The notes under the pieces are model-generated. The model ran no database searches. It had not been told where the DNA came from and saw only the letters and a list, made by a program, of their open reading frames with translations. Made by a program: the position numbers and the translations under genes. A stretch of 64,000 nucleotides of DNA from Actinomycetota bacterium (lineage in GTDB: Bacteria > Actinomycetota > Actinomycetes > Streptosporangiales > Streptosporangiaceae), in NCBI GenBank assembly GCA_027313705.1, contig DAHVDE010000004.1:1-64000 (forward strand), read 5' to 3'. How positions within the stretch are numbered: the first letter of the stretch is position 1; each line of letters starts with the position of its first letter. Of this stretch, positions 1 through 7,260 are shown one piece after another.

Positions 1-283
1 GGTGTCCGGTGACGGCGTGGCGGCGACCCGTCGGGTCCGCCCGCAGGACGGGCTGATGCGCGCGGTTCACTTGCGGGTGCTCGGCGAGCGGGAGCGGCAT
101 GGCACCGGGGACTGGCTGGCGTTTCTCGCTCGGGGCGCGGCACAAACATTGCGCAGGCTTGGGCTGCCCGGCTGGACAGGTGACAACTGGCCGTTCATCC
201 GGGGACGAAGGTCCCTGATTCCCGCCACCGCGGAACCGGGATGCTTGAGCGATCGTGTTCGCGGGTGAAGGGAAGTGCCAGGC
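1..283. other. Window edge, no convincing gene
   Basis: An 88-codon plus-strand frame runs through bases 2-268, but its product (Arg/Gly-rich N-terminus, no recognisable motif) matches no family I know. It also overlaps the dyad at 202-215. It could be the 3' end of a gene cut by the window edge or a chance GC-rich frame. The only element I can support here is the dyad. Confidence 0.4.
202..215. promoter_or_regulatory. DevR/DosR-like dyad GGGAC-N4-GTCCC
   Basis: The sequence GGGACGAAGGTCCC is a perfect 5+5 dyad with a 4-base spacer. This is the core layout of the DevR/DosR hypoxia and nitric-oxide box of actinobacteria (established knowledge). It lies about 70 bases before the 33-codon ORF and 174 bases before the radical SAM gene. 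The downstream hemerythrin fits an oxygen/NO-responsive operon, but regulation is inferred from the motif alone. The canonical flanking bases are only partly kept. Confidence 0.45.
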
Positions 284-385
284 ATGACTGCCGTAAACCG
301 CATCGCGGCGGCCGGCAAAGCCGCGCTGGAAGCCGGTCCTGGCCCGCTGACCCGGGCATCCGCCGCCCGGTACCGCCGGGCGTAG
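284..385 (+). CDS. 33-aa small ORF abutting the radical SAM gene
   Basis: An ATG at 284 is preceded by a purine-rich GAAGGGAAG ribosome-binding-like stretch. It opens a 33-codon frame (MTAVNRIAAAGKAALEAG..., ending RYRRA) that stops at 383-385, three bases before the radical SAM start, so translation would be coupled. The peptide is Ala-rich with several Arg/Lys and has no Cys. It may be a leader peptide, a very short helper, or a candidate substrate of the neighbouring SPASM enzyme. I recognise no family. The length and close spacing support it; composition alone would not. Confidence 0.4.
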   Translation: MTAVNRIAAAGKAALEAGPGPLTRASAARYRRA

Positions 386-388
386 GCT

Positions 389-1579
389 ATGCGGACGCCG
401 CTGATACGCAGCTACCGGCATGACGTCGGCATCCGGCCGTTTATCGTGATCTGGGAGATGACCCAGGCGTGCCCGCTGGCGTGCGTGCACTGCCGGGCCG
501 AGGCCCGGCCGGAAAGGCACCCCGGTGAGCTGAGCACCGATGAGGCGCGCGACCTCATGGCGCAGGTCGCCGAATTCGGCAGCCCGCCGCCGATGCTTGT
601 GCTCACCGGCGGGGATCCGTTCCAGCGGCCGGACCTGCTCGACCTGGTCAGGTACGGCACCCGGCTCGGGCTTCCGGTCGCGGTCTCACCGTCGGGCACG
701 CCCACGCTGACCGCCGACCGCCTGGCCGGGCTGCGGGAGGCTGGGGCCAGGGCGATCTCGCTGAGCTTGGACGGCTCGACGGCGGAGGCCCATGACCGGT
801 TCCGCGGTGAGCCAGGGGTGTTCGGCTGGACGCTGGACGCCTGGCAGGCGGCACGGGACCTGGGCCTGAAAGTGCAGGTAAACACCACCGTCACCGGTCA
901 TAACCTCGACGACCTGGCGGACATCGCGGCACTAGTCAGCCGCCTGGGGGCGGTGTCGTGGAGCGCGTTCCTGCTGGTGCCGACCGGGCGCGGCGCGCTG
1001 TTGCCCACGATGACCGCGGGGCAGGCCGAGGACGTGCTCAACTTCGCCTACGACGCCGGCGAGTTCGTGCCGGCGCGGACCACAGAGACCCACCACTTCC
1101 GCCGCGTCGTCATCCAGCGCGAGATCCTCCGCCAGCGCGGCGCCGACCACGTCGCCGTGCTCGGCCTGGGCGAGCTGTACCTGCGGCTGCGGCAGCGGCT
1201 AGGCGAGCTGGGCCTGCCGCTGCGCAAGGCGCGTCGCCCGCCGGCGAACGTGAACGCCGGGCAGGGGTTCGTGTTCGTCTCCCACCTGGGCACCGTCTAC
1301 CCCAGCGGGTTCCTGCCACTGTCCGGCGGCAGCGTGCGCACGAGCAGGCTCGCCGACGTCTACCGGACATCGCCGCTGTTCACCGGGATGCGGGACCACG
1401 GCAGGCTGGCCGGCCGGTGCGGTGCCTGCGAGTTCGCCTCCGTCTGCGGCGGGTCGCGCTCCCGAGCCTTCGCCCTCACCGGCGACGCCTACGCCGAGGA
1501 CCCCTGGTGCTCGTACCAACCCGGAACCTTCCCCTACCCGGATGACCTGGCCGCGATGGGCCTGCGGTCGGCCACGTGA
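389..1579 (+). CDS. Radical SAM/SPASM domain protein (TIGR04053-like)
   Basis: A 396-aa radical SAM enzyme. The N-terminal cluster motif is CPLACVHC, with C28, C32 and C35 binding the 4Fe-4S that cleaves S-adenosylmethionine; a GGDP motif follows near residue 75. The C-terminal SPASM-type region carries C344, C347, C353 and C374 for auxiliary clusters. The N-terminal pattern (RPFIVIWEMTQACPL) resembles the family I remember as TIGR04053, whose substrate is not established to my knowledge. The gene starts 3 bp after a 33-codon ORF and is followed 21 bp later by a hemerythrin gene, with a DevR-like dyad upstream, so a role under low oxygen or NO is plausible. The start is ATG at 389; the ribosome site is weak, consistent with coupling to the small ORF. 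Confidence 0.85.
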   Translation: MRTPLIRSYRHDVGIRPFIVIWEMTQACPLACVHCRAEARPERHPGELSTDEARDLMAQVAEFGSPPPMLVLTGGDPFQRPDLLDLVRYGTRLGLPVAVSPSGTPTLTADRLAGLREAGARAISLSLDGSTAEAHDRFRGEPGVFGWTLDAWQAARDLGLKVQVNTTVTGHNLDDLADIAALVSRLGAVSWSAFLLVPTGRGALLPTMTAGQAEDVLNFAYDAGEFVPARTTETHHFRRVVIQREILRQRGADHVAVLGLGELYLRLRQRLGELGLPLRKARRPPANVNAGQGFVFVSHLGTVYPSGFLPLSGGSVRTSRLADVYRTSPLFTGMRDHGRLAGRCGACEFASVCGGSRSRAFALTGDAYAEDPWCSYQPGTFPYPDDLAAMGLRSAT

Positions 1580-1600
1580 TCACGATGACGAGAGGCTGAG

Positions 1601-2077
1601 ATGGAAACCGGGTCGCTGGCGGCCGCGCTCGAAAGAGAACACCAGGAAATCGATGCGGGGATCGCCGCATTCAGCGCCTCACCAGGGGACCCGCGGCTGC
1701 TGGCACGCGCGATCCTGGCACTGCGCCGCCATATCTACCTGGAAGAGGAACTCCTGTTCCCGCTCCTGGGCGAGGCAGAGCCCGCGCTGCGAGCCCCGGT
1801 GCTCGTCATGCTGCGCGAGCACGCCCAGATATGGGCCGTGCTCGACGCACTGGAACGCGAGCCAGGCGGCGGCGCAGGTCGCGCCCTGTGCCGCCAGCTC
1901 GCCTCGCAACTCCTGCACCACAACATGAAAGAAGAGCGGGTTCTGTACCCGCGAGCCGACGACGTGCTGCCCCAGGCAGCCGCCGGCCGGCTGCGGGCAT
2001 TCCTCAGCACCGGGGAACTGCTTGAGGGGTGGGTGTGCGTCAAGGCGCGGCCCGAGACCCGCGATGCTGGCCGTTAG
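1601..2077 (+). CDS. Hemerythrin HHE domain protein
   Basis: A 158-aa cytoplasmic protein with the four-helix hemerythrin ligand pattern: H14, H44 with E48, H74, and HH106-107 with E111, which together can hold a di-iron site. Such proteins bind O2, NO or sense iron/redox state. It lies 21 bp after the radical SAM gene on the same strand, probably in the same transcript. The last ~15 residues overlap the start of the CopD-like fragment in another frame. The exact ligand (O2, NO or iron storage) cannot be told from sequence. Confidence 0.85.
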   Translation: METGSLAAALEREHQEIDAGIAAFSASPGDPRLLARAILALRRHIYLEEELLFPLLGEAEPALRAPVLVMLREHAQIWAVLDALEREPGGGAGRALCRQLASQLLHHNMKEERVLYPRADDVLPQAAAGRLRAFLSTGELLEGWVCVKARPETRDAGR

Positions 2078-2222
2078 CGAGGACACTCTCCGGCTGTTCC
2101 TGCACGTCCTCGCCGCGACCGTCTGGGTGGGCGGGCATGGGTGGGCGGGCATGGGCGGGCGGGCATGGGCGGGCGGGCAGCTCACGCCGCCGGCAGGCCG
2201 TCGTCAGGTCAGCCCGGCTCCC
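2064..2222 (+). pseudogene. CopD-like membrane protein fragment with repeat insertion
   Basis: An ATG at 2064, overlapping the hemerythrin 3' end, encodes TLRLFLHVLAATVWVGG and then QLT. This is the start of a membrane-protein family (CopD-like) that I recall next to hemerythrin genes. Between VWVGG and QLT, 14 extra residues (HGWAGMGGRAWAGG) come from 14-bp repeats. After QLT the family sequence is lost, and the frame runs on as unrelated residues into the next gene. It is most likely a dead remnant. The frame stays open to 2630 by chance of composition, so a hybrid protein is not excluded. Confidence 0.55.
2127..2178. repeat. 14-bp G-rich tandem repeat, about 3.7 copies
   Basis: Units GTGGGCGGGCATGG (2127-2140 and 2141-2154) and GCGGGCGGGCATGG (2155-2168), plus a partial fourth copy from 2169. 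Three units equal 42 bp, so the insertion keeps frame in the CopD-like fragment. The plus strand is rich in GGG runs. Confidence 0.9.
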
Positions 2223-2228
2223 TGGATT

Positions 2229-2255
2229 GTGAGAAGCTTCTCACGCTCTTCTCAC
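2229..2255. promoter_or_regulatory. Palindrome plus direct repeat before two-component operon
   Basis: GTGAGAAGCTTCTCAC at 2229-2244 is a perfect 16-bp palindrome. The half-site CTTCTCAC recurs at 2248-2255, giving an 11-bp direct-repeat period (2237, 2248), about one helical turn as OmpR-family regulators use. It lies 70-95 bp before the first gene of the operon, and a variant occurs at 4817-4832. Probable binding site of the regulator encoded at 4110-4820 (inference). Confidence 0.55.
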
Positions 2256-2324
2256 CTGTGGTTCAGCCGGGCACGTCATGCTTTGGATCACGGGCCAGAA
2301 GAGGTGACCGGCGGGACGGTATCG

Positions 2325-2630
2325 ATGAAGAGAAAGCGCCTGGGCGGGTTCGGCCGCACGGCGCTGCCTATCGCTGTGCTTGTGGCGGGCGGCGTCGTCG
2401 GCCTGGCGGCTCTGGAATCCAGCCTGGCTCCCGCCCCAGCACCGCTTCCGCGTCCGGTCGTTATTCCTGCGCCACCCTCGGGCAACGCCGCGCCCACTGG
2501 CTCCGGGACCGTGTCCGCCCGCAGCGGTGAGCAGCCAGAGGCGCGCGAGCCTGTGCAGGTCGTCGCCCCGCGCCGTACAGTGATCATCGTGCCCGCCGCT
2601 CCGTCGCGAGGCGCGGCCAAAGATGCCTGA
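2325..2630 (+). CDS. Small Pro-rich membrane-anchored protein
   Basis: A 101-aa protein starting MKRKRLGG: basic N-terminus, then one hydrophobic segment (about residues 13-30), then a Pro/Ala/Ser-rich tail with no recognisable domain. It looks like an exported single-span anchor or an uncleaved signal peptide with a short extracytoplasmic tail. It overlaps the kinase start by 8 bp (ATGCCTGA) and lies directly behind the palindrome at 2229-2255. It therefore belongs to the two-component operon and may be an accessory or sensed component (inference). I recognise no family. The ATG at 2325 was chosen over the longer upstream frame because the signal-like N-terminus begins here. Confidence 0.6.
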   Translation: MKRKRLGGFGRTALPIAVLVAGGVVGLAALESSLAPAPAPLPRPVVIPAPPSGNAAPTGSGTVSARSGEQPEAREPVQVVAPRRTVIIVPAAPSRGAAKDA

Positions 2631-4113
2631 TGCTGCGCCTGTGCCCTGGCAGGCAGGCAAGCAGCGGGCGGGGGCTGGAGCGCGCCGCCGGCGGCGAGCG
2701 GCGGGCGGGGCGGGGACGACGGGCCGGCTGCTGGCTGTCCACGGTGCTGCTGTCGCCCTGGTCCTCGGCGTGGTGCTGGTGGGGGTGGTCAGGGACTTCA
2801 GCGCTCACTATCAGCGCACCCTGACGGCCGATCTGGCTGAGGAGGTATCGGAGTACGCGCGGGCTGCCAGAGTGCGCCCGGCGGGGCAGAGCCTGGAGGC
2901 ATTCTCCCGCTCCTACCTGCAGACTCACCTGCTGCCTAACGACCATGTGCTGATAGTGGCCCTGGCCAGTCACCCCACCCTGGGCAGCGCGGGCGCAGCC
3001 ACCCTCGCCAGGTCACCGGTCGTGGCCGGCTGGCTGGCCCGCCCGCCGCGCCGGAGCGTTGAAAGGGTCGTCACCCTGCCTCAGGCAAGCGAGCTTGCGC
3101 TGGCCAGCCCGATCATCGCCGGAGGCAAGACAATAGGGGTCCTGGTGGCCGCCGCTGATCTTGCGCACCTGCAGGCCCAGACCGGCCAGGTAGCGCTGGT
3201 GGGCGGGGTGGAGGCCGCGGTGGCCCTGCTCGTGGCGATGGCAGGCTCCTTCCTGCTGCTGCGGCGAATCTTGCGGACGGTGGCAGCCGTGACCGAAGCG
3301 GCGATGCAGGCAAGCGAAGGTGATCTGCAACGGCGGCTGGGCGAGGGCAGTGCCAATGACGAGGTTGGCCAGCTGGCCCGCGCGTTCGATGTGATGCTGG
3401 CCCGTATCTCAGACGGCATCCAGGCTCAGCAGCGGCTGCTGTCGGATGTCTCACACCAGATGCGGACCCCGCTGACGGTGGCCAGCGGCCACCTTGAGGT
3501 CCTGAAACGAACCGGCGTCGACAACCCCGGCGAGGTAACCGAGACAATCGATCTGGTGCTCGATGAACTCAGTCAGACGGCCTCCCTCGTCGATCGCCTG
3601 CTCCTGCTCGGCCGTGCCCTGGAACCGGATTTCATCGAAGTGGACCGGATCGACTTGCGGGCCTTCCTGAGAGACCTGTTCGAAGCCTGCCGGGTGCTGG
3701 CCGACCGCCGCTGGTCACTAGGCCCCGTGCCCGATGCCGTCGTCTTTGCTGACCAGGCGAAGCTGCGGGGAGCGCTGCTCAACCTGGTCGACAACGCCGT
3801 GAAGGCAACGCAGCCGGGGGACGTGATCGAGCTGGGGGCGAGCTGCCAGGATGACGTGATCTTGACGGTAACCGATTCCGGTCGCGGGATTCCTCTTGAG
3901 GCGCAGGACGCGGTCTTCGAGCGCTTCCGCCGCGGGCAGGCAAGCGACCAGCGCGGCGCGGGCCTCGGGCTGGCTATCGTCAAGGCCGTGGTCGTCGCCC
4001 ACGGCGGCCAAGTCCGCCTGGAAAGCAGCCCGGGCAAGGGCACCACGGTGACCATCGCGCTGCCCGGCCGCCGTCTTGAGGTGCCTGGCGAACAGCCGGG
4101 AGGGCAGGAATGA
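2623..4113 (+). CDS. Sensor histidine kinase, HAMP type
   Basis: A 496-aa membrane kinase with basic N-terminus, TM1 about residues 38-58, an extracytoplasmic sensor region to about 190, TM2 about 190-213 and HAMP to about 265. The phosphoacceptor is H278 in SDVSHQMRTPLTV, followed by a HATPase domain with the N box NLVDNAVKA, DSGRGIP and the G box GAGLGLAIV. It phosphorylates the regulator encoded next, with a 4-bp ATGA overlap. The start overlaps the small membrane protein gene by 8 bp. Note Q rather than E after the phospho-His (HQMRTP), a residue that commonly aids phosphatase or transfer chemistry. The signal is unknown; the PepSY-like product at the operon end suggests the cell envelope. 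Confidence 0.92.
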   Translation: MPDAAPVPWQAGKQRAGAGARRRRRAAGGAGTTGRLLAVHGAAVALVLGVVLVGVVRDFSAHYQRTLTADLAEEVSEYARAARVRPAGQSLEAFSRSYLQTHLLPNDHVLIVALASHPTLGSAGAATLARSPVVAGWLARPPRRSVERVVTLPQASELALASPIIAGGKTIGVLVAAADLAHLQAQTGQVALVGGVEAAVALLVAMAGSFLLLRRILRTVAAVTEAAMQASEGDLQRRLGEGSANDEVGQLARAFDVMLARISDGIQAQQRLLSDVSHQMRTPLTVASGHLEVLKRTGVDNPGEVTETIDLVLDELSQTASLVDRLLLLGRALEPDFIEVDRIDLRAFLRDLFEACRVLADRRWSLGPVPDAVVFADQAKLRGALLNLVDNAVKATQPGDVIELGASCQDDVILTVTDSGRGIPLEAQDAVFERFRRGQASDQRGAGLGLAIVKAVVVAHGGQVRLESSPGKGTTVTIALPGRRLEVPGEQPGGQE

Positions 4114-4820
4114 GCATCCTGGTCGTCGAGGATGACGAGCGCATCTCCTCGTTCCTTGCCAAGGGTCTGCGCGCTGAAGGCTACGCCACCGCGGTTGCCA
4201 GGGACGGTGATGAGGCCCGCGCGATGGCCAGAGCTCTCGGTGACGGCCTTGACCTGGTTCTCCTTGACTTGGGCCTGCCCAGCGGTGACGGACTGGAGGT
4301 GCTCTGCGGTTGGCGGGCGGCGCAGATGGCGATGCCGATCATCATCCTCACCGCGCGGGACAGGGTTGAGGCCAAAGTCCAGGGCCTTGACGCAGGGGCT
4401 ACGGACTACATCACCAAGCCCTTCTCCTTCGAGGAACTGCTTGCCAGGATCCGGGCGGCGCTGCGCACCGCCGACCAGCCAAGCTCCACCCTGCTTGAGG
4501 TAGCCGACCTGCGTCTGGACCTGCTATCCAAGGTGGCCTGGCGACGCGGCCGACGGATCGACCTCGCGCCCAGGGAATGGGCACTGCTTGAGTTGTTCCT
4601 GCGCCATCCCGCCCAGGTGCTCTCCCGCACCCAGATCCTCAACCACGTCTGGGAATACGGTTCCGATCCCGGCAGCAATATCGTCGATGTGTACATCGGC
4701 TACCTACGGCGCAAGCTCAACCGACCCGGCCTGCCACCACTGATCCAGACCGTCCGCGGAGCGGGCTACCGCCTGATGCCGCCGCCGTCAACACAGGGTG
4801 AACCCGCCGCCAGCCGATGA
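4110..4820 (+). CDS. OmpR/PhoB-family response regulator
   Basis: 236 aa. Receiver domain residues 1-118 with the acidic pair D8/D9, phosphoacceptor D53 (LLDLGLP), the ILTARD switch Thr region and K in ITKPFSF. The C-terminal winged helix (about 135-228) has DLAPREWALLELF and QTVRGAGYRLM. It overlaps the kinase by 4 bp and its stop codon lies inside the downstream palindrome at 4817-4832. It probably controls its own operon and the PepSY-like gene through the paired palindromes. Confidence 0.95.
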   Translation: MSILVVEDDERISSFLAKGLRAEGYATAVARDGDEARAMARALGDGLDLVLLDLGLPSGDGLEVLCGWRAAQMAMPIIILTARDRVEAKVQGLDAGATDYITKPFSFEELLARIRAALRTADQPSSTLLEVADLRLDLLSKVAWRRGRRIDLAPREWALLELFLRHPAQVLSRTQILNHVWEYGSDPGSNIVDVYIGYLRRKLNRPGLPPLIQTVRGAGYRLMPPPSTQGEPAASR

Positions 4821-4832
4821 GAAGACTCTCAC
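4817..4832. promoter_or_regulatory. Second copy of the two-component palindrome
   Basis: ATGAGAAGACTCTCAC matches 13 of 16 bases of the perfect palindrome at 2229-2244 and keeps both outer half-sites (TGAGAAG and TCTCAC). It overlaps the stop codon of the regulator gene and sits 73 bp before the PepSY-like gene. This is a position expected for an operator of a separately boosted promoter. Confidence 0.45.
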
Positions 4833-4904
4833 CGACCGCCCATGCGAGCTTCACAATCGCCCGGCAGGCTGGAAGATGCAACCGGAAGAAAAGGGAGAAG
4901 GCCG

Positions 4905-5396
4905 ATGAATACTCTCAGAATGGGTGCAGTCGTGGCAGCGGTGGCCATCACCGGAGCAGGCGTCGCGGCGTGGAGCCAGAACGGCGGCAAGCCACCGCAG
5001 GCCGCAGCCAGCGTCAGCCTGATCACTGCCAGACGAAGCCCAGGCACAGCCGACGGCACAGCCAGCGCGTACGCGCGGGCTCATTACCCAGGGCCGGGAA
5101 AGCTGCGGGTGCTGGCTACCGAGTCCGATACCGAGCGCGGGACCGCCGTCTACGACGTGCGAATCCTGGCACCGAACGGAGTCATTTACGTGATCCACGT
5201 CCGACGCGGCAACGACACGGTCATGTGGGCCAGCAAGGCCGAGAACCAGGCAACCGGCCGGGCGAGTCAGCTGCCGCGCCCGAAGGGCTCCGCGGGCAGC
5301 GCAGACGCCCCAGACCACGGCCCTGGATCACCTGCCAGCTCACCGGACAGCCAGGACCAGCCGGACACTCCCGCCGGTCACGGCTCCGACAGGTAG
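4905..5396 (+). CDS. Exported PepSY-like protein
   Basis: 163 aa. Start chosen at 4905 (MNTLRMGAV) because GGGAGAAG lies a few bases upstream and the signal-like hydrophobic stretch (residues 7-24) begins here; a longer frame opens at 4842. After the signal come about 60 residues with the PepSY-type pattern VYDVRILAPNG-x-YVIHVR, then a low-complexity Ser/Pro/Asp tail (from about residue 118). PepSY proteins sit outside the membrane and often accompany two-component systems, which fits the position directly after the regulator. Function inferred only at that level. Confidence 0.65.
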   Translation: MNTLRMGAVVAAVAITGAGVAAWSQNGGKPPQAAASVSLITARRSPGTADGTASAYARAHYPGPGKLRVLATESDTERGTAVYDVRILAPNGVIYVIHVRRGNDTVMWASKAENQATGRASQLPRPKGSAGSADAPDHGPGSPASSPDSQDQPDTPAGHGSDR

Positions 5397-5413
5397 GCGG
5401 GTTCCGGCTACCT
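5391..5413. terminator. Weak hairpin between convergent genes
   Basis: AGGTAG at 5391-5396 pairs with CTACCT at 5408-5413 across an 11-base loop, right at the stop of the PepSY-like gene. No T-tract follows on the plus strand, so termination is only plausible. Confidence 0.3.
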
Positions 5414-5415
5414 AA

Positions 5416-6915
5416 TTAAAAACCTTGATCGCTTCCCGGACCTGGTGCGGCCAGGCCGGCTGTCGCGGGATCGGGGTCAGCGCCGAGCAGCCACCGCACG
5501 GCCTGGGCAGCTGACCAGCCATGCGGGTAGATCTGGAGCATTGCGCGCACACCATCCAGGCTGGACCCGAGCGTGACCATCGGGTCCTCGCTGTAGCCGT
5601 CAACGCGCCGGGTCTGGCCGAGCCCGATGTTGGCCAGCAGCGCATTGCACAAGCATGCCCGCCCGGCCGCGTCCGCGGCCTCACCGCCCTTGCGAAGGTA
5701 CGTGTGCACGGGTTCGCCCGGGCACCGGTAGCCGACCGCGCCGCTTGACCGCAGGTAGGGAACGCGCAGGTAACCCAGGTCGCACAACCGGGGCCTTGTG
5801 CTGTACAGCTCCTGGTCGGCCAGGGTGCCCGGCAGCTGCGCGACCTTGAACGGGTACCCGGTAGGAGACGCCACCGGGTCAGTGCGCACGTGCAGTGATC
5901 CGTCGCGGATCTGGCTGAGCAGTTGCGAGCGCAGGTCGGCACGCAACCCGGATTCGTGGCTGAGGGCGAACAAGGTGCCTGCCTGCACTCCGGCGGCACC
6001 TGCGGCGCGGGCCTCCCTGAGCCTGGCCGGGGTGCCGTAGGAGCCGGCGAGCCAGAAAGGCAGGCCGATCGCGGCCAGCCTGGACAGGTTCGCCTCGTCG
6101 CGCGGGCCGTAGCGGGGCTGGCCGTAGCTGTCGAGCGTGAGCCGGCCACGGGGCGGCGCGTTATGGCCGCCGGCCTCGGGTCCCTCGATGACGAAGCCGT
6201 CGGGGCGGATCGCAGGATCGCGGGCGAGGTACTCGGCGAGGACGTGCGCGGAGACGATAGCCAGGAACGCAGGGCGCCGCAGTGGCGGCAGAGCCCTGCC
6301 GAGAAGGGCGACCGGATCCAGGTCCACGGTGTGGCGCTGGCCCTCGGATGCACCGATGACATCGACCGGCAGGCTCACCGGCTCGTGCCGGGCCAGCGCG
6401 TCGAGAAGCCTGGGCAGCTCCCGCGGTATGCCGGCCCCCGCCAAAACCACGTCGACGCCTGCCAGCATCGCGCCGTAGACCGCCGTCGGAGTGGCCATCT
6501 GGACTTTCTCAAGATAGTTCACCGCGACCGGGCCGCGGTGACCCTGCCTGGCTAGCCAGACCTCGGCAAAGTTCGCCACCACGGCGAGTTCCTGTGCACG
6601 CGGGTCCTGACGCAGCCCGAGCCTGGGAACCGGGGCATAGGGCGTCCCAGGGCTGCGGCCGCCCGCGCGGAAGTACCTATCCATAACGCGCGCGGCGATC
6701 TCAGCAACAGGGAAGGCCGCCATCGCCGCGCGTACCTGACCTCCAGGATCGCCATCCTGCAGCCGCCGGGCGAGCACGGCGTCAAGCGCGGTACCCGACA
6801 CCACGCCAAGCTGGCCGGCTGCGGACACGGCCCGCGCCAGCGGCCAGGCCGAGACACCCACACCCATGCCGCCCTGGATAAGGACGGGTAGCGCACCAGC
6901 TACAAGCCTCGGCAT
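5416..6915 (-). CDS. Nitronate monooxygenase family flavoprotein
   Basis: 499-aa FMN-dependent TIM-barrel protein. The N-terminus PVLIQGGMGVGVSAWPLA is the classic start of this family. AGAGIP, HAxxxG-like glycine loops, and GPEAGGHNAPPRG in the middle fit flavin and substrate binding. It would oxidise alkyl nitronates (such as propionate 3-nitronate) to carbonyl plus nitrite; FabK-like enoyl reductases share the fold. It is longer than the common ~350-aa members, with a C-terminal part (from about 370) carrying several Cys. The start is supported by GGAGGTAG just before the ATG. Monocistronic; a short dyad lies in its leader. Confidence 0.85.
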   Translation of the reverse strand: MPRLVAGALPVLIQGGMGVGVSAWPLARAVSAAGQLGVVSGTALDAVLARRLQDGDPGGQVRAAMAAFPVAEIAARVMDRYFRAGGRSPGTPYAPVPRLGLRQDPRAQELAVVANFAEVWLARQGHRGPVAVNYLEKVQMATPTAVYGAMLAGVDVVLAGAGIPRELPRLLDALARHEPVSLPVDVIGASEGQRHTVDLDPVALLGRALPPLRRPAFLAIVSAHVLAEYLARDPAIRPDGFVIEGPEAGGHNAPPRGRLTLDSYGQPRYGPRDEANLSRLAAIGLPFWLAGSYGTPARLREARAAGAAGVQAGTLFALSHESGLRADLRSQLLSQIRDGSLHVRTDPVASPTGYPFKVAQLPGTLADQELYSTRPRLCDLGYLRVPYLRSSGAVGYRCPGEPVHTYLRKGGEAADAAGRACLCNALLANIGLGQTRRVDGYSEDPMVTLGSSLDGVRAMLQIYPHGWSAAQAVRWLLGADPDPATAGLAAPGPGSDQGF

Positions 6916-6943
6916 CCTACCTCCAACCTACGATCACGTAAGT

Positions 6944-6955
6944 TACACTAGCGTA
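6944..6955. promoter_or_regulatory. Dyad TACACTAGCGTA in the nitronate monooxygenase leader
   Basis: TACACTAGCGTA is a near-perfect 12-bp dyad (TACRCTAGYGTA) about 30 bp before the start codon, in an AT-richer stretch. The size fits a TetR/FadR-type operator, but no regulator gene adjoins it. Confidence 0.3.
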
Positions 6956-6981
6956 GGGTGGATGTGGGCTCGACATTGCAC

Positions 6982-7260
6982 TCACCCCGGCTGAGCCTGG
7001 CACGCCAGGGCAGCGTCCTGGATGGCCAGGGCCCGCCGCAGGCACTCAGTGTCCTCGAGTACTCACTCCTCGGTCATCTTGCCCCAGCGCAGCGTCACCC
7101 ACTGGCACGCGAAGTTCTGGTAGGGCGAGCCATTCAGTGAATGCGGCCGAGATGGCGGTATCACCGGCGAAGCGGAATGTCATGTTCTGTGCCGCCATCG
7201 CCCAGGCGGCTCCGCTGCATGCGCAACACCAGCTTCGCCGCCTTCCACTGCTCTTTGGCC
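6982..7260 (-). pseudogene. Decayed NTF2/SnoaL-like gene
   Basis: Reading the minus strand, one frame gives PYQNFACQWVTLRWGK-MTEE, then a stop (7063-7065), then VLEDTECLRRAL to a stop at 6982. This is the C-terminal pattern of ketosteroid-isomerase/SnoaL-like proteins (YxN...xxLRWGKI...EDTQ..). A second frame just upstream gives FRFAGDTAISAAFTEW, which fits the preceding strand of the fold. At least one frameshift and one in-frame stop (likely from a Trp codon) have destroyed it. No start is recognisable. The family call is mine from pattern memory. Confidence 0.45.

Noticed and set aside
2-268. 88-codon plus-strand frame at the window edge
   Set aside because: No recognisable motif, composition typical of any GC-rich frame, and it covers the DevR-like dyad; left as unassigned.
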